Shown here in pieces: positions 21,022 through 32,426 of a stretch of DNA of 64,000 nt. The stretch covers positions 247,116 to 311,115 of the forward strand of contig NTMA01000041.1 of the NCBI GenBank assembly GCA_002917075.1. The letters are read 5' to 3'. The stretch comes from Hawksworthiomyces lignivorus (Eukaryota; Ascomycota; Sordariomycetes; Ophiostomatales; Ophiostomataceae). Within the stretch, counting starts at the first letter, position 1. Every line of letters starts with the position of its first letter. The position numbers were made by a program, and so were the translations under genes. The notes under the pieces were generated by a model. That model was not told where the DNA came from. It saw only the letters and a list, made by a program, of their open reading frames with translations, and made no database searches.

Positions 21022-21541
21022 ACGGGTGTTTTTCGTCAGAGGGACTGGGCCATGCATTTTCATGCATGCGATGGGAAGAAAAAACTTTAGGGAAATGCAT
21101 CTGCATTGCTACGGGGCGTTCTATTTCGGGAGACATCAAAGGTCCCGGCGGGAACAGAGGCAACGAGGAGTACGGGAACAAAGGAGACTGGCGGAGAAGA
21201 GAACAAGAGAATATCCATATGATACAGGACGAACTGCCGAGAGAAACAGCTGCTTGGCCGCTCAGACAGAAAACACACAATCAGACAGTATAATTACGAT
21301 CCTCTGAAGATGTCATGAGACCCTATGGGGTTTTTAATATTTGTGGCTTGCCTATTTCCAAAAATCCTCCCGTGTGTCCTAATCCTTACCAGACCTATAA
21401 TCCCTTGAATCCTTTTTGTTGGCATGATATCCCAATATGCCTAACGCTGAAAAAATAAAAAATAAAAATAAAATAAAATAAAAATAAAATAAAATAAATA
21501 GTATGCTTTTGTTCTCCAATATCATAATATGCGCATGTCCC
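21022..21541. other. Convergent 3' region with A/T pentanucleotide repeat
   Basis: Facing transcript ends of the NRDE gene and the Zn2Cys6 gene. It includes an aaaat/aaaaat repeat tract at about 21450-21500. No gene recognised. Confidence 0.5.
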
Positions 21542-24500
21542 TTAATGGTGGTATCGCGTGTTCAAGTCCCTCCATGCCTGCACCCACATAGAGCTGTCCA
21601 TGGGGTTCTGCTGCTGCTGCTGCTGCTGGTTGCCGTGGTGGCCGTGGTGGCCGTGTACCTGCGGCGATTGCTCCATGTCCATTCTGCCGCCGCCCCCGGC
21701 ACCCCCAGCGTACGCTGGTGCGCCTGGCTGCGGCACGACGGTTGCGCCGCTGCCGGTGCTCCCGGCTGCTGATCCTCCGCCGCCACCACCGGCGCCGCCG
21801 CCGCGCATATATGGTGAGGACCCCTGGAAGAGCTCGGGTTGCGCTGACAAGTAGGGCTCCTCACCAAATGTCGACGTATCGGCGGTCATGCCGAAGTCGA
21901 TCCCGGACGTCGGGAAGTATGTCATGGGGAAGTCGCCGCCGCCTCCGCCGCCGCCGCCGCCGCCGCCACCGCCCGCAGCAGCCGCGGCGGCCGCTGCAGC
22001 GCCAGCTGATGCCGACGCGTCAAAAGCCTGCCAGGGGAAGCTGGACAGGTCGGTAGAGAGCCAGTCTGTGGCGCCAAAGGCCTGCAGCTGCTCGAGCTGG
22101 TGCTGGTGCTGCTGGTAGTGCTGGTGCTGCGAGTGGTGGCCCATCTGCAGCTGGGGCTGCGGCGGGTAGAAGGAGAGGTCCGCCGACCCGGCGGTGGGCG
22201 ATACGGAGGACGGCGTATTGCGACTCTGCGGCGGCGACGTGGTGTTGGGCGGCGCCATGGCGGTCTTGGCAGACGTGCCGCCCGGCCCGTACGGGCCGTG
22301 AGAGGGGTTGCGGTCGCGTGAGACGCTGGAGCTGTTGCGCCGGCGGCCGCGGCCGCGGGTCGACGAGGAGCTGCGGCGCCCCGTAGACGAGGTGGTGCTG
22401 CCCGCGCCGCCGCCGCCGCCGCCGCCGCTGGCGCTGGCGCTGGCGCTGCCGCGCTGCGGTTTGCCGGACGTCGTGGTCACGGTGCCGTCCTCGTTGGCCG
22501 TGGTGGTGCCGTGGTAGCCCGAGGCGGGCAGCTGGGGCGGGGGGGTGTCAAAGGCGCGCACGACGGCGGCCAGCTGGGAGGCGACGACGATGAGCACGCG
22601 GAACGTGGGAGCCAGCGGGGTGCGCTGGGCCAGCTGCAGGCTGGCGCGGACGGCGGCGCGGCGGCGCACGGCGTCGGGCGTGTTGTCGGGGCTGTTGCTG
22701 TCGCGCAGGAAGCCGTTGGCCATGGCGACGTCGTCGCCGGCGCCGCCGCGGCCGATGCCGCTCTTGCTGTCGGCTGCGGCGGCGGATGTGGCAGCGGCAG
22801 ACTCGTCGGCCGACGCCGCCACCATGCGCGCCAGCAGGTCCAGGCACAGGATCAGCACGCTGTGGTACAGGTAGTAGACGTCGATCCAGGCGACGCCGTC
22901 CAGCAGGCTGCCGTCGGCCAGCTGGTGCACGTACTCGAGGCCGCGCTCCGACGCGTCCAGGCAGACGTCGGCCAGCGCCTCCACGTCCTTGCGGGGCGCG
23001 CCCGACATGGAGCCGATGCTGGCGTCATGGGGCGACGCCGCGTTGGCACCGCTCGCGCCGCCGCCGCCGCCGTGGTGCCCGGGGCCCTTGGCCTGCGCCC
23101 GCTTGGCCGCCGCCGCCAGCCGGCTGATCTCGGCCCGCTCCAGCACGTACTGCCGCGTGGCCAGCGACCGCGCGTACTGGAACTGCACGTGCAGCATCAG
23201 CACCGCCCGCCGGTGCGCCGGCACCATGGACCGCCAGCCGGGCTGCAGGTGCGGTGGCAGGTTGGCCTGCCACATCTCCAGCTCGCGCAGCAGCTGCCAG
23301 GCCGTGCCGGCCACGTCGGCGCCGCTGGCGCCGTGGCCGCCGTGCCCCGCGCCGCCCGCCGCCATAAACGACCCCGGCGCCGGGAACACCAGCTGCTTGA
23401 TGCGCCACGTGATGCGCACCAGCCGCAGCAGGTGCGCCGAGTGGTCCTGCGGCAGGTCGGCCGACTGCAGGTCGTCGGTCGGCGGCGCCACCGCGATCTC
23501 CGTCTCGTCCAGCGCCGACGGCCGCCCCAGCATGATGCACAGGCTGCGCTCAAACGAGTACAGCGTCCACCACACGCGCCGCCGCGCGTCGCGGTCGTTG
23601 ACCGGGCCGTCGGACGGGGACGACGAACCTTGCGCTGCCGCCGCTAGGGCACGCTTCGACCCCGACCCCGACGCTGCTGCTGCCCCGGCGGGGTGGCCCA
23701 CCGGCAGCCGCCCGGGGCCGCCCGACGCAAAGGCCGCCACGCGGGTGTTCATGTTGCTCTTGCTAGCGCCGGACGTCGCTGCCGCTGACGACGAGGGCGG
23801 CTGCGGCGGCGGCGGCATGTTGGCCGCCGTCGGAATGTCCACGCCGTCGCGGTGCATACCTAGGGCCACCGCCATGCGCGACGCCGTGCCCAAGAACGTC
23901 CAGGCCGCGTTGCGCTGGCCCGCGTTGTGCTCGTACAGCTGCAGCAGCAGCAGCGCCTGCACGTTGGCCAGGTTCGTGATGCCCGTCAGCCGGCTCAGCG
24001 ACGACCGCACCAGGTTGAGGTAGCGCCGCTGCATCTGCCCGGCCGCCCGCGCCGTCCGGTCGCCGTGGCTCTGCAGCGCCTGCGCGCCAAACGCAAACAC
24101 CATGGCCAGGCAGCAGTTCCACCCGTACGTGTCCGTGCCGTGCAGCTTGCTGCTGCTGCCGCCGCTGCTATTGCTGCTGCTGCCGCCGGCGCCTGCCTCG
24201 GCCGCCGGCGCCTGCTGCGGCTGCTGCCACAGGGCCTCGTACCGCAGCTGGAACGAGCTTCGGTGGAACAGCGGGTAGTTGGGGTGCACGCGCTCAAAGA
24301 AGACGCGCACGAAAATGTCAGCTGTATCGCGCGGTGGCAAAAAGCTGGCTGCCGAGGCTGCGTCGTCATACTCCGACCGCGACCGTCGGCTGTTGGAGGG
24401 CGAGGGTGCTGACTGAGCACCCGACTGTGGCGTAAGGTGGCGGTGGGGGGCGTGCTGCTGCTGGTATGGATTCTGCTGCTGCTGCTGCTGTTGGTTGGGG

Positions 24501-25807
24501 TAGTGTGGATGGTACGGCAGCTCAGGGCTGTGATGCTGCAGCGGTGACCCGTGCTGCGAGCGCGCGTGTGATGAGCGCCCATAGTGCTGCAGCAGCTGCT
24601 TCTGATCGGGCCCCTCCGTGCTGCCCACGACGACGTCGTCCATGGCGTCGCCGTCTTCGCCGTCTTCGTCGTCGTCGTCGTCCTCTTCTTCGCCCTCCTT
24701 GTCGCTGCTCGACTCTTGCACCTCCAGCGCCCTGCTGGTCTTGAGGCCCACAAAGGTGTCGCGCGCCGACGACGCCTGCTGCTCGGCCTGCTGCGCGGAC
24801 GCCGAGGGGTCGCCCCCTGCGTCGGCGCCGCCGCCGCCATTGCTGCCAGGGCTGGCCACGCTGCCCGTGTCACTGCTGCCGGTCCCGTTGCTGATGTTGT
24901 CGCCGACCTGCGCAACTAGCGCGCGGATCGACGTGATGAACCGGAACGAGCTCGACGGGCCCACGTAGTGGGCCACTCCGTGCGGCGTCGGGATCAGCTT
25001 CTCGTCAACCGAGGGCGTCTGCCGCGCGCCGGCTGCGGCGCCTGCGGCGCCGGGACTGTTCTGCATTGCCGCCGACGGCGGGAGCGACGACGACGACAGC
25101 GGCGTCAGGGGCGAGAGCGGGGTCGAGACGATCGTCGGCGGTGGCGCCGACGACTGCTGGCCGTCGAGCGTCTGCGACGCAAAGATCTCGCTGACCGGCG
25201 TCATGTCGTCCCGCGACGGCATCGGAATGCCGCGCTCGGCGGCGGCGCGGTACAGGGCGTCGAGGTCGAGCGCGGGGGTGGCGTTGGCCGCTGCTGGCGT
25301 CGCCGAGCCGGCCATGTGGTAGTCGCCGCGGCCGCCGTGTTCGTCTGCTGCTGCGGCGGCTCGGAGGATGCCGGCTTTAGTCTCGGGCCCCTCGTTGCTG
25401 CTCTCACCGCCATTTTCCGGCGGCACCAGCAGACCCCGCACCAGCGCCTCCAGCGCCCTATACCGCAGGCTGAGACTCTCTACGCTGCCGTAGACGCGCT
25501 GTTTGCGCGGCAGCGTGGACTGGCACTTGATTCCATTGGCGATGCAGTTGCTACAGGGGTCCCGGGGGTTTGCGCGCATGCACTTGGCCCGGCGCTGCTT
25601 GCAGTGGTCGCAGCTGACCGCTGCTCGGCGGCGCTGGTGGTCGGGCACCCGCTTGGCTCGACCCGAGGATGCGGGCGGCAGAGGCGGTCTTGGCGCGGCA
25701 GAGGACGGAGAAACGGATGATAGCGGAGTGAGCTGGGGGTTACCCGCAGAAGAGGCACCGGCTGGTGCTATTGGGCCAGCACCGGCACCCGGTACTACGG
25801 AAGACAT
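21542..25807 (-). CDS. Large Zn2Cys6 transcription factor with fungal_trans domain
   Basis: Nuclear DNA-binding regulator; single exon, 1,421 residues. The zinc cluster is at residues 66-95: C66-X2-C69-X6-C76-X8-C85-X2-C88-X6-C95, preceded by a basic stretch (DHQRRRAAVS). LPRKQRVYGSVESLSLRYRA follows and probably begins the dimerisation helix. The fungal_trans middle homology region begins near residue 500 (FVRVFFERVHPNYPLFHRSS) and includes LLLLQLYEHNAGQRNAAWTF, ASRMAVALGMHRDG and RRRVWWTLYSFERSLCIMLG. Long Ala, Gly, Ser and Gln runs flank these blocks. A Gly run and an Ala run near the C-terminus come from GCC/GGC repeats. It is about twice the usual length because of these low-complexity parts. 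Target genes are unknown. Confidence 0.9.
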   Translation of the reverse strand: MSSVVPGAGAGPIAPAGASSAGNPQLTPLSSVSPSSAAPRPPLPPASSGRAKRVPDHQRRRAAVSCDHCKQRRAKCMRANPRDPCSNCIANGIKCQSTLPRKQRVYGSVESLSLRYRALEALVRGLLVPPENGGESSNEGPETKAGILRAAAAADEHGGRGDYHMAGSATPAAANATPALDLDALYRAAAERGIPMPSRDDMTPVSEIFASQTLDGQQSSAPPPTIVSTPLSPLTPLSSSSLPPSAAMQNSPGAAGAAAGARQTPSVDEKLIPTPHGVAHYVGPSSSFRFITSIRALVAQVGDNISNGTGSSDTGSVASPGSNGGGGADAGGDPSASAQQAEQQASSARDTFVGLKTSRALEVQESSSDKEGEEEDDDDDEDGEDGDAMDDVVVGSTEGPDQKQLLQHYGRSSHARSQHGSPLQHHSPELPYHPHYPNQQQQQQQNPYQQQHAPHRHLTPQSGAQSAPSPSNSRRSRSEYDDAASAASFLPPRDTADIFVRVFFERVHPNYPLFHRSSFQLRYEALWQQPQQAPAAEAGAGGSSSNSSGGSSSKLHGTDTYGWNCCLAMVFAFGAQALQSHGDRTARAAGQMQRRYLNLVRSSLSRLTGITNLANVQALLLLQLYEHNAGQRNAAWTFLGTASRMAVALGMHRDGVDIPTAANMPPPPQPPSSSAAATSGASKSNMNTRVAAFASGGPGRLPVGHPAGAAAASGSGSKRALAAAAQGSSSPSDGPVNDRDARRRVWWTLYSFERSLCIMLGRPSALDETEIAVAPPTDDLQSADLPQDHSAHLLRLVRITWRIKQLVFPAPGSFMAAGGAGHGGHGASGADVAGTAWQLLRELEMWQANLPPHLQPGWRSMVPAHRRAVLMLHVQFQYARSLATRQYVLERAEISRLAAAAKRAQAKGPGHHGGGGGASGANAASPHDASIGSMSGAPRKDVEALADVCLDASERGLEYVHQLADGSLLDGVAWIDVYYLYHSVLILCLDLLARMVAASADESAAATSAAAADSKSGIGRGGAGDDVAMANGFLRDSNSPDNTPDAVRRRAAVRASLQLAQRTPLAPTFRVLIVVASQLAAVVRAFDTPPPQLPASGYHGTTTANEDGTVTTTSGKPQRGSASASASGGGGGGGAGSTTSSTGRRSSSSTRGRGRRRNSSSVSRDRNPSHGPYGPGGTSAKTAMAPPNTTSPPQSRNTPSSVSPTAGSADLSFYPPQPQLQMGHHSQHQHYQQHQHQLEQLQAFGATDWLSTDLSSFPWQAFDASASAGAAAAAAAAAGGGGGGGGGGGGGDFPMTYFPTSGIDFGMTADTSTFGEEPYLSAQPELFQGSSPYMRGGGAGGGGGGSAAGSTGSGATVVPQPGAPAYAGGAGGGGRMDMEQSPQVHGHHGHHGNQQQQQQQNPMDSSMWVQAWRDLNTRYHH

Positions 25808-28800
25808 CGAGATAAGCTGTGATGTGTCGGTGTATGGGAAGCGGATGTGATAAGTCGATTATTGTGGAGACTACGTGAGAGGAGAGAATGGGGGTGCAAG
25901 TGGAGAACTTGGAGAGGGGGGGGGGGGGGGAGAGGAGGGCTGGGGTGTTGAGGCTGGAAGCATAGAAGAGCGGGTTGTCAAGCAAGGAGAATAAGGATGA
26001 AGAGTTCAGCTGGCAGAAAAGAAGAGTAGAAAAAATGGTCTAGGAAGAATCGAGGCGAGGATGGAGAGAGTCAAGAATAAAAGTAAAACTGGAGAGTGCC
26101 CAGACCTGGGGCGCCCTCGAGAGGGAGCTAAAAGGGGAGCTAGGGACACGGATCAGAGAAGGTTTTCGAATCGGAACAAGAGAGCGTTGTGGAAAGAGGA
26201 GAAGAAGCAAAAATGAGGGTCCTCCAGATATATGCCAAGTCGGAGAAACTCGAGAAAATCAAAGACATGGCGTTGCGCCTCTCTGATTTTCCCTTCTTTT
26301 TTTTCTTTGTTTTTCTCCTTCCTCTTTGGTTCTGCTGGCTGGCCCCCCGGGGTCTTACGTTATGCTCTCGGCGAACTGTTTGTAGGCCTAGGAAAAACAA
26401 GCAAAAGGTGAAATCGGGCAAAATGGCAGAGAGTATATGAATGGGATAGGGGGCAGCAAATTGATTAGCAGGCCGTCCTCGAAACACGGAGAGTGCCCGG
26501 TATAGCGTCAGAAACGGGGGCTGTCACCGAGGCAAGACGGGAGACAGATGAAAAAAGGGAGGATCAGAAATCCTTCATGCGGTCGTTGGTCTGAGCTTGT
26601 GCAGTAATTTGGGGGTACAATAGGGCGAACAAAGGAGACAAAGCAGGCAAAAACAAGCAAAAAGCAGGCAAAAATAGACAAAGACAGGTGACTTCTGGTA
26701 CCAGCCCTCGCCCTCGCTAGGAACCCCCATCCCTTGCCCTCTCTCCCCCCTTGTTCTCTTCTCGTTCTTTTTCTGGCTCTTGTTCTGGCCCTTGTTCTGG
26801 CTTTCTTCTTCTTGCCCTTGTTCCTGTTCTTGTATTATACGAACGTTATTTCTTGCATCTACGGGATTACCCCGAACGTCGCACACACATACACACACAT
26901 ACACACACATACACACACATGCACACACGTAGCTAGCCATTGAGGCTCCATTGTGCTTCTCTCTTATCATCGACCCTGCCATCTGCTGCCGCTCCTCCTT
27001 CTCTGCGCATACCCATTGAGGCATCCCGGAATACGACTTGGTATCCGCAAGAAGCGCACAGAGCTGTGGCAGCCTGCCTCGAGAAACATTCCTCTCTTTG
27101 GTCGAGAGAAAAAGAGGTCAGTGGGAAGAAACGGAACAAAGACAGTAACACAGACATTGGAAAGACACTGGAACAAATGGGATCTTCAACGTCGTAGCAA
27201 ACCGCTGCACGCGGGATATGCAATGTAAGGGTAGAGCTCCGTTCGGGATGGAGGTTTGACACTCCCGCACAACCCTCAATGGCTCTTCAACGTCCATCTT
27301 GTCTATAAACAACCATATTAATGTTCCTCATGGACACCACTCCGAAGGCCTACAGGTTTGAAGTACTCATTTGTACGCGTCGGTGGTTGGCACACTCTCG
27401 TCAGACAGACAGGGGTTAGGGGAGTACAAACTGAAGGCCTCTGTGGAAGGGGGAGGCAAGCAGAAAATAAAAAAAAATAAAGGAGTGGCGGGTCCATCGT
27501 TCCAACGACTCAGCGCCGAGGGCCAACCTCCACGGCCACTCTCCGGTTTAGCTTTCGCAGGACCACATTTTATTTGCCCTTCTTGACATTTTTCTTTTTT
27601 TTTGCCCCCCCCCCCCCCCCCCTGCTCTTTCGTGCTAGCATATGGTGCGTCGTCCGCGATTTCTCCGTGGACGTGCACCCCCTCAAGATATGCGTGTGTG
27701 TATGGAAGTATGACAATTTTTCTCACACTGGGTATTACGAGCGGCGAAATTGGCTTAGGGACAGAGGTATCTTGCGTGCTTGATCTCGCCCGAGATATAC
27801 TTATTCTCTCCTTGTCGATATTGCCTCCCCAAACCCCGGCAGACAGTCAAGCGCACCCTCCCCGGAGGGTCCCAGAGCACGGGAAGCAGCTAAATTAGCG
27901 ATCTCACTCTTTAACTTGGTTCATTAGCTGCTTTGGGTATTCTGTGGGTTTCTCTTCCATGCCTCTCACTCTTCGCTATGCCACTCGTTTATTTCAAAAT
28001 TTTCTATTCCCTTGTCCTTCTTCTTCCTCGGCGAGATAGCAGCAGGTCCCCTGCAGGCGCGTATACGTGTACGTAGGAATTGGCCTGAATCTGCTTCTAG
28101 AGTGGTATTTTTGCTGGCACGTCAGTCTGCATGCGGCCGTCGACTGCTATCGTCCCTTTCCTTTCCTTTCCTCCTACTGCTACATACATGCCGTCATGAG
28201 CAAGGAATAGGATTGGTGCCGTTCAACTGCAGCCGGTGCTTCGATCATTTTCTGGCCAGGCCAAGCCTTAAACTTTGCATGAAGAAAAGCCAACAGCCTC
28301 CTTCATCTTAGACCCACCCCTACTTCGGGGCATCCCCCCCCCCCCTTTTCCACAGCCTATCTTTTTTACTCCAAGTGTGCAGCTCCATATCACTTACCTC
28401 TTTGTTCTGCGCCTTGTGCGCCTGTTTCTTCTTTTTTTATCTTCTCTTGTGTTCTTGTGTTCTTCCACCCCTTCTGTTCCTCTTCTCCATTCCTCCACCC
28501 CCCAAGAAGCAATCGCGCTAGAGGAAGCCATCCGGGGTCTGGGGAACGTGAATACTGAACAGTCGGAGGACAGTACGGAGCCCAGCCAGTTCCCCCAAAT
28601 AAAAGAGGGACCCTGCTCGACGTTTATTATCAAGGGCCAATCCCCAGAGTTCCTTCTTCACAAGATCGTCCTTTTGACGTTTTGTTCATTCCTTTTCCTC
28701 ATCTTCTCTTCGACGGGCTTTTATTCCATTGACGTGTTGTATTTTGCAGCATTGTCTTGTTTATAGTATTGTTGTCCTCTTTATAGTGGACAGCTTTCTT

Positions 28801-28886
28801 TCTCCCCCAACTCTTCTTCGCTTCTCTCTTATATCTGTTTTTATATTGCCCTGTTTTCTTAATATATTCATCGGAGCACAGTCAGC
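25808..28886. other. Long low-complexity intergenic region
   Basis: About 3 kb between divergent regulator and MFS genes. It holds a G15 run (25916-25930), an imperfect CA repeat (about 26880-26930), a C18 run (27605-27622) and TTTCC tracts near 28160. Open frames here consist of repeats or lack conserved features, so I call none of them genes. The part next to 28886 is pyrimidine-rich and probably the MFS 5' leader. Confidence 0.4.
26880..26930. repeat. Imperfect CA microsatellite
   Basis: Repeated cacacacata units, about five copies. Confidence 0.8.
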
Positions 28887-30624
28887 ATGAGTGAGAAATA
28901 CCAAGTGAGCACGCCGGATAACGGCAGCAACTCCCATGTCGAAGAGGGTGGCCAGGAGAAGCATCCCGATGGCCACGGCCCCAAGCTGGACCCTCACGGT
29001 CTGCCGCTGGTGCCCCAGCCCAGTGACTTCAAAGATGATCCTCTGGTGAGCAGCCCCGATATTGATCTGTTTGAGCCCTAGTCTCTTCTTCGGGCAGCAT
29101 CTTCTGACAGAATACCCTCAGAACTGGCCACAATGGCTGAAGTGGGCGGTCCTGCTGCAAATGGGCTTCATGGCCTTCCTGGGCCCGTTCAACGCGGCCG
29201 TGCCAAATCCCAGCTTGAACTTGCTGAGCAAGGCCTTCCACGAGCCAGTAGAGACCGTGACATATAGTACTACGACGTCGATTATCACCGGTGGTGTTTC
29301 GGTGAGTTTTGCAACTTGGTTTCTCGCGTAGCCTGCTGGCGCCGCTGAAACCTTTCTTTACTGACTGGACCTCAGCCTTTCCTGTTTATTCCTCTGTCCA
29401 ACGTCTATGGCCGCCGTCCTATGGTTCTCCTCACCCAGATCCTCACCATCATCACCCACATTGCCACGGCCAAGACCACGACCTTCGGTCAGCTGGTCGG
29501 CGTCCGCGCTCTGAATGGTCTCGGCTTTGGTGGCATGATGGCTCTCGGCACGCCCATGCTGAACGACATGTTCTTCATGCACGAGCGTGGTGAGATGACG
29601 GGCGTGTACACCATCTTTGTGACGAACGGCGCCCACGTAGCTGTGCTCTGCGGTGGCTTCCTGGGTCAGTATGCCGGCTGGCAGTGGGACTTTTACATGC
29701 CGGCCATCGTCACCGGTGTCAGCTTCCTGGTCGCCCTGTTTCTCGTTCCTGAGACGCTCTTCTCGCGCGGTCCGCACTTTCTGCAGGGCCGCACGCACGA
29801 GCGGTCCTACAAGGAAATGCTGTTCAACTTCAAGGGCAACCTGATCCCGCAGCGCCGCCTGCGCGGCCAGGACTTCCTGACGTCTTTCTACATGCTCAAG
29901 TACCCGTCGATCTCGATTCCCTTCTTCTTCTACACCTGGAGCTGGACGTTCATCAACATCCTGCCCGCCATCAGCATGGCCAAGATCTACGGCGCCAAGT
30001 TCCACTTCAGCAGCGGCACCATCGGTCTCTGCACAGGTATCCCGCTCATCATCGGCTGCCTCATCGGCGAGGCCTCGGGCGGTAAGCTGTCGGATATCAT
30101 CGTGTACCGTCTTGCTCGGAAGAACGACGGTGTCGTGAAGCCAGAGCACCGTCTGTATCTGACGGTCCTGTCTTGCTTCTTCGGTCCCGTGGGCATGATA
30201 ATCTTCGGCTGGAGCTTGCAGAAGGACTACATGTACATCATTCCTCTGATCGGTCTCTCCGTCGGTACGTTTCTTCCTCTCCGCGGCTAAAGCCCGCTCT
30301 TTTTTGTCTTCTATTCCTCTACTAACAGCATATATAGGTGTCATTGGTCTACAGATTACGTCTACCTGCCTCTACGCCTACGTGTCCGATTGCTACCGCC
30401 CGCAGACGCCCGAGTCCGCCGTGCTGATGAACCTGAGCCGTGGTCTGTCCTTCGTTGTGGGCTTCTTCTGGTCGCCCATGGTGAACGAGATCGGCTACGG
30501 CTGGACCTGGACCTCGCTGGCCCTGGTCCTGCTGGTTTTGTGGCTGTCGGTCGGCTCCCTGATGGTCTGGGGCGAGCGGTGGCGCAAGCGCCTGGGCGAG
30601 CCCAACTTCCACCAGTACTCGTAA
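28887..30624 (+). CDS. MFS transporter (12-helix drug/metabolite type)
   Basis: Membrane transporter of the major facilitator superfamily; substrate unknown. Exons are 28887-29045, 29098-29301, 29376-30264 and 30338-30624, giving 512 residues; introns are 52, 74 and 73 nt, the last with a ctaac branch site. A hydrophilic N-terminus precedes PQNWPQWLKWAVLLQMGFMA. The loop 2-3 signature PLSNVYGRRPMVLL appears only after splicing exons 2 and 3. LVGVRALNGLGFGGMMALG and the C-half loop IIVYRLARKNDGVVKPEHRL also fit. The first intron could end at the cag at 29097 (used here) or, out of frame, 13 bases later. The next two genes encode a salicylate-hydroxylase-like monooxygenase and a dienelactone-hydrolase-family enzyme, so uptake or efflux of an aromatic acid is a reasonable guess but not shown. 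Confidence 0.9.
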
Positions 30625-32426
30625 AGACGACGCGGGTCACATTTCGGTGGTGTACGACAAAAATGGAGATTACGAACACAAAAAAATGGATCAAGTTGAA
30701 AGGGGGGAACGTTGGACACCTACACACCTACCGAATATTGATTTTTTAATACCTCTTCGAACCCACAACAAAAAGAACTCAAGCGGAAGCGGTCTGGGAT
30801 AGACAAGGGTGAGGGGAGCCCGTCGTCTTCCCACCGGGGCTTTTGCCACCCATTCCTCTCTACACGGTCTCTCTCGAGAGATACGTGAACTCTTTTTTTT
30901 CTTTCTTTACTTTCTTTATTTGTCATTTTTAACTACGAGCGAGCATTTGTGGATAGGACCAACATTCTCAAAGCTGCAATTTTATTCCATTAAAAATCCT
31001 GATTCGTCTTCATAAAAACATGCAATTTGCCGTGATTCCCGTAGAGAAGCTACAAATTAGCTGAGCAGAACCGAGCACGCTACGCTGCAGAATGGAGCAG
31101 ATGACAAGGCCGGCCTACAACCGTAGAGAGCAGAAACTGGGTCCAGAATTTCCTGTTGACCCTGTGGCAGCCGGCGGACGCGAACTAGGATTAGCACGCA
31201 TATACCGCATATAGCCTATTTTTCTCATCCTATTTTCTCAACCTACTGCTAGAACAGGCTAGGAGTGCCGAAGAAGACCCAATCCATGACTCGCGTGGCC
31301 TCGTGAACCTGGTTCTCGCCACCGGCCATTCTCCGGGGAAGCTTTGCGTGGGGAAATTGGAGAGGCCATGCGGAGCTCTGACTCCAAATATGCCCGCACA
31401 ATAAAGCGACACCTTGTGGGCACTGCCTCCAGTGTGAGGAGAACACGTTTTCTTCGAAATACGAGTACATGAGATGGACACGGGTTTGGTATGTGGCAAC
31501 GGCTCATCTTCTTTGTCTTGGCAATGCGGTATTCGCGATCGCGTTCTCGTAGCGAGAAATGCCTCTATTCGCGTGACCTGGCTGTCCTCGGTGTGTCACA
31601 AGTACGGCGGAGACAATTCCCCGGGATTTGGTGTGATTGAGGCTTATACGAGTAGTTATAGAGTTATAGTAAATCGTGGAGACACACCGAGATCGTCACC
31701 TGACCATCTCGGGGCTCCACGATATGCCCAAGTTGTCGGCATGCCACGTACAGCTGCCATCAGCTGATTCCTGGGGTGAGCTGCTTAGATAGGGGGCATG
31801 AATGCAACAATGTGTAAGCCTCCGGATATATGCTCATGCACGTCGATATAGAGATTTTGGGGGATCGCCGCAAAAGATGGGGTTACCGGGTCCTATTAGT
31901 TGGGGAAAACCCTGGTCTCCCTATATTACACGGTCTTTGGAATCTGTTGGAAGGCATAACGACACAGCATTGCATTTTACGTGCATGTGAAGATAGTCAC
32001 GAGGGCATAATTCATGATTGGAATTCAAGATCTAGACTTGACAGAATTCAACTTCTAGGTCGACAGAATTCAATATCTAGGCTCGACAGAATTCAGGCCC
32101 TAGCTCGACATAGCTTAGGATCTAGACTGGCAAAATTCAGAATCTAGACTCAACAGAACACGAGGATCTAGATCGTACAGAATTCAGCATCTAACTAGAT
32201 GGAATTCTGTATTCTAGACTCGGGACAACTCAAAAGATCTAAACTCGGCAGAAACAAGCCCAGACCGCAGTGCTCTTGGGAAAAAAAAAATATTTGTCTA
32301 AATTTGAACATAGAATAGGCGTAACTAGATGATTTGGTACATGCAGCATCATTAATCAACAAAAGAAATCTATACACAAAGGCTCTCCAAGGTTTCCTCC
32401 CTTCTAATCCTTTTTTTCTTTTTTCT
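30625..32426. other. Intergenic region containing a minisatellite
   Basis: 3' flank of the MFS gene and of the converging monooxygenase gene. It contains the 22-25 bp minisatellite at about 32028-32253 (listed separately). No gene recognised in the remainder. Confidence 0.4.
32028..32253. repeat. Degenerate minisatellite, 22-25 bp unit, about ten copies
   Basis: Units resemble tctagactcgacagaattca with a variable 2-4 base joint. Successive copies start at about 32031, 32055, 32078, 32100, 32122, 32144, 32168, 32191, 32213 and 32238. Copies differ at several positions. Confidence 0.85.

Noticed and set aside
22511..23647. Plus-strand open frame opposite the large Zn2Cys6 gene
   Set aside because: Shadow of the regulator. 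It is Arg/Gly/Val-rich with no domain.
26575..27024. Minus-strand frame of 149 codons with a Cys/Val-rich repeat
   Set aside because: The protein is mostly a translated CA microsatellite.
28275..28766. Plus-strand frame before the MFS gene
   Set aside because: Translated pyrimidine-rich leader. No ATG context or motif, and the composition is that of untranslated DNA.
29098..29110. Alternative acceptor for MFS intron 1 at the acag 13 bases downstream
   Set aside because: It breaks the reading frame into the conserved NWPQWLKW segment.
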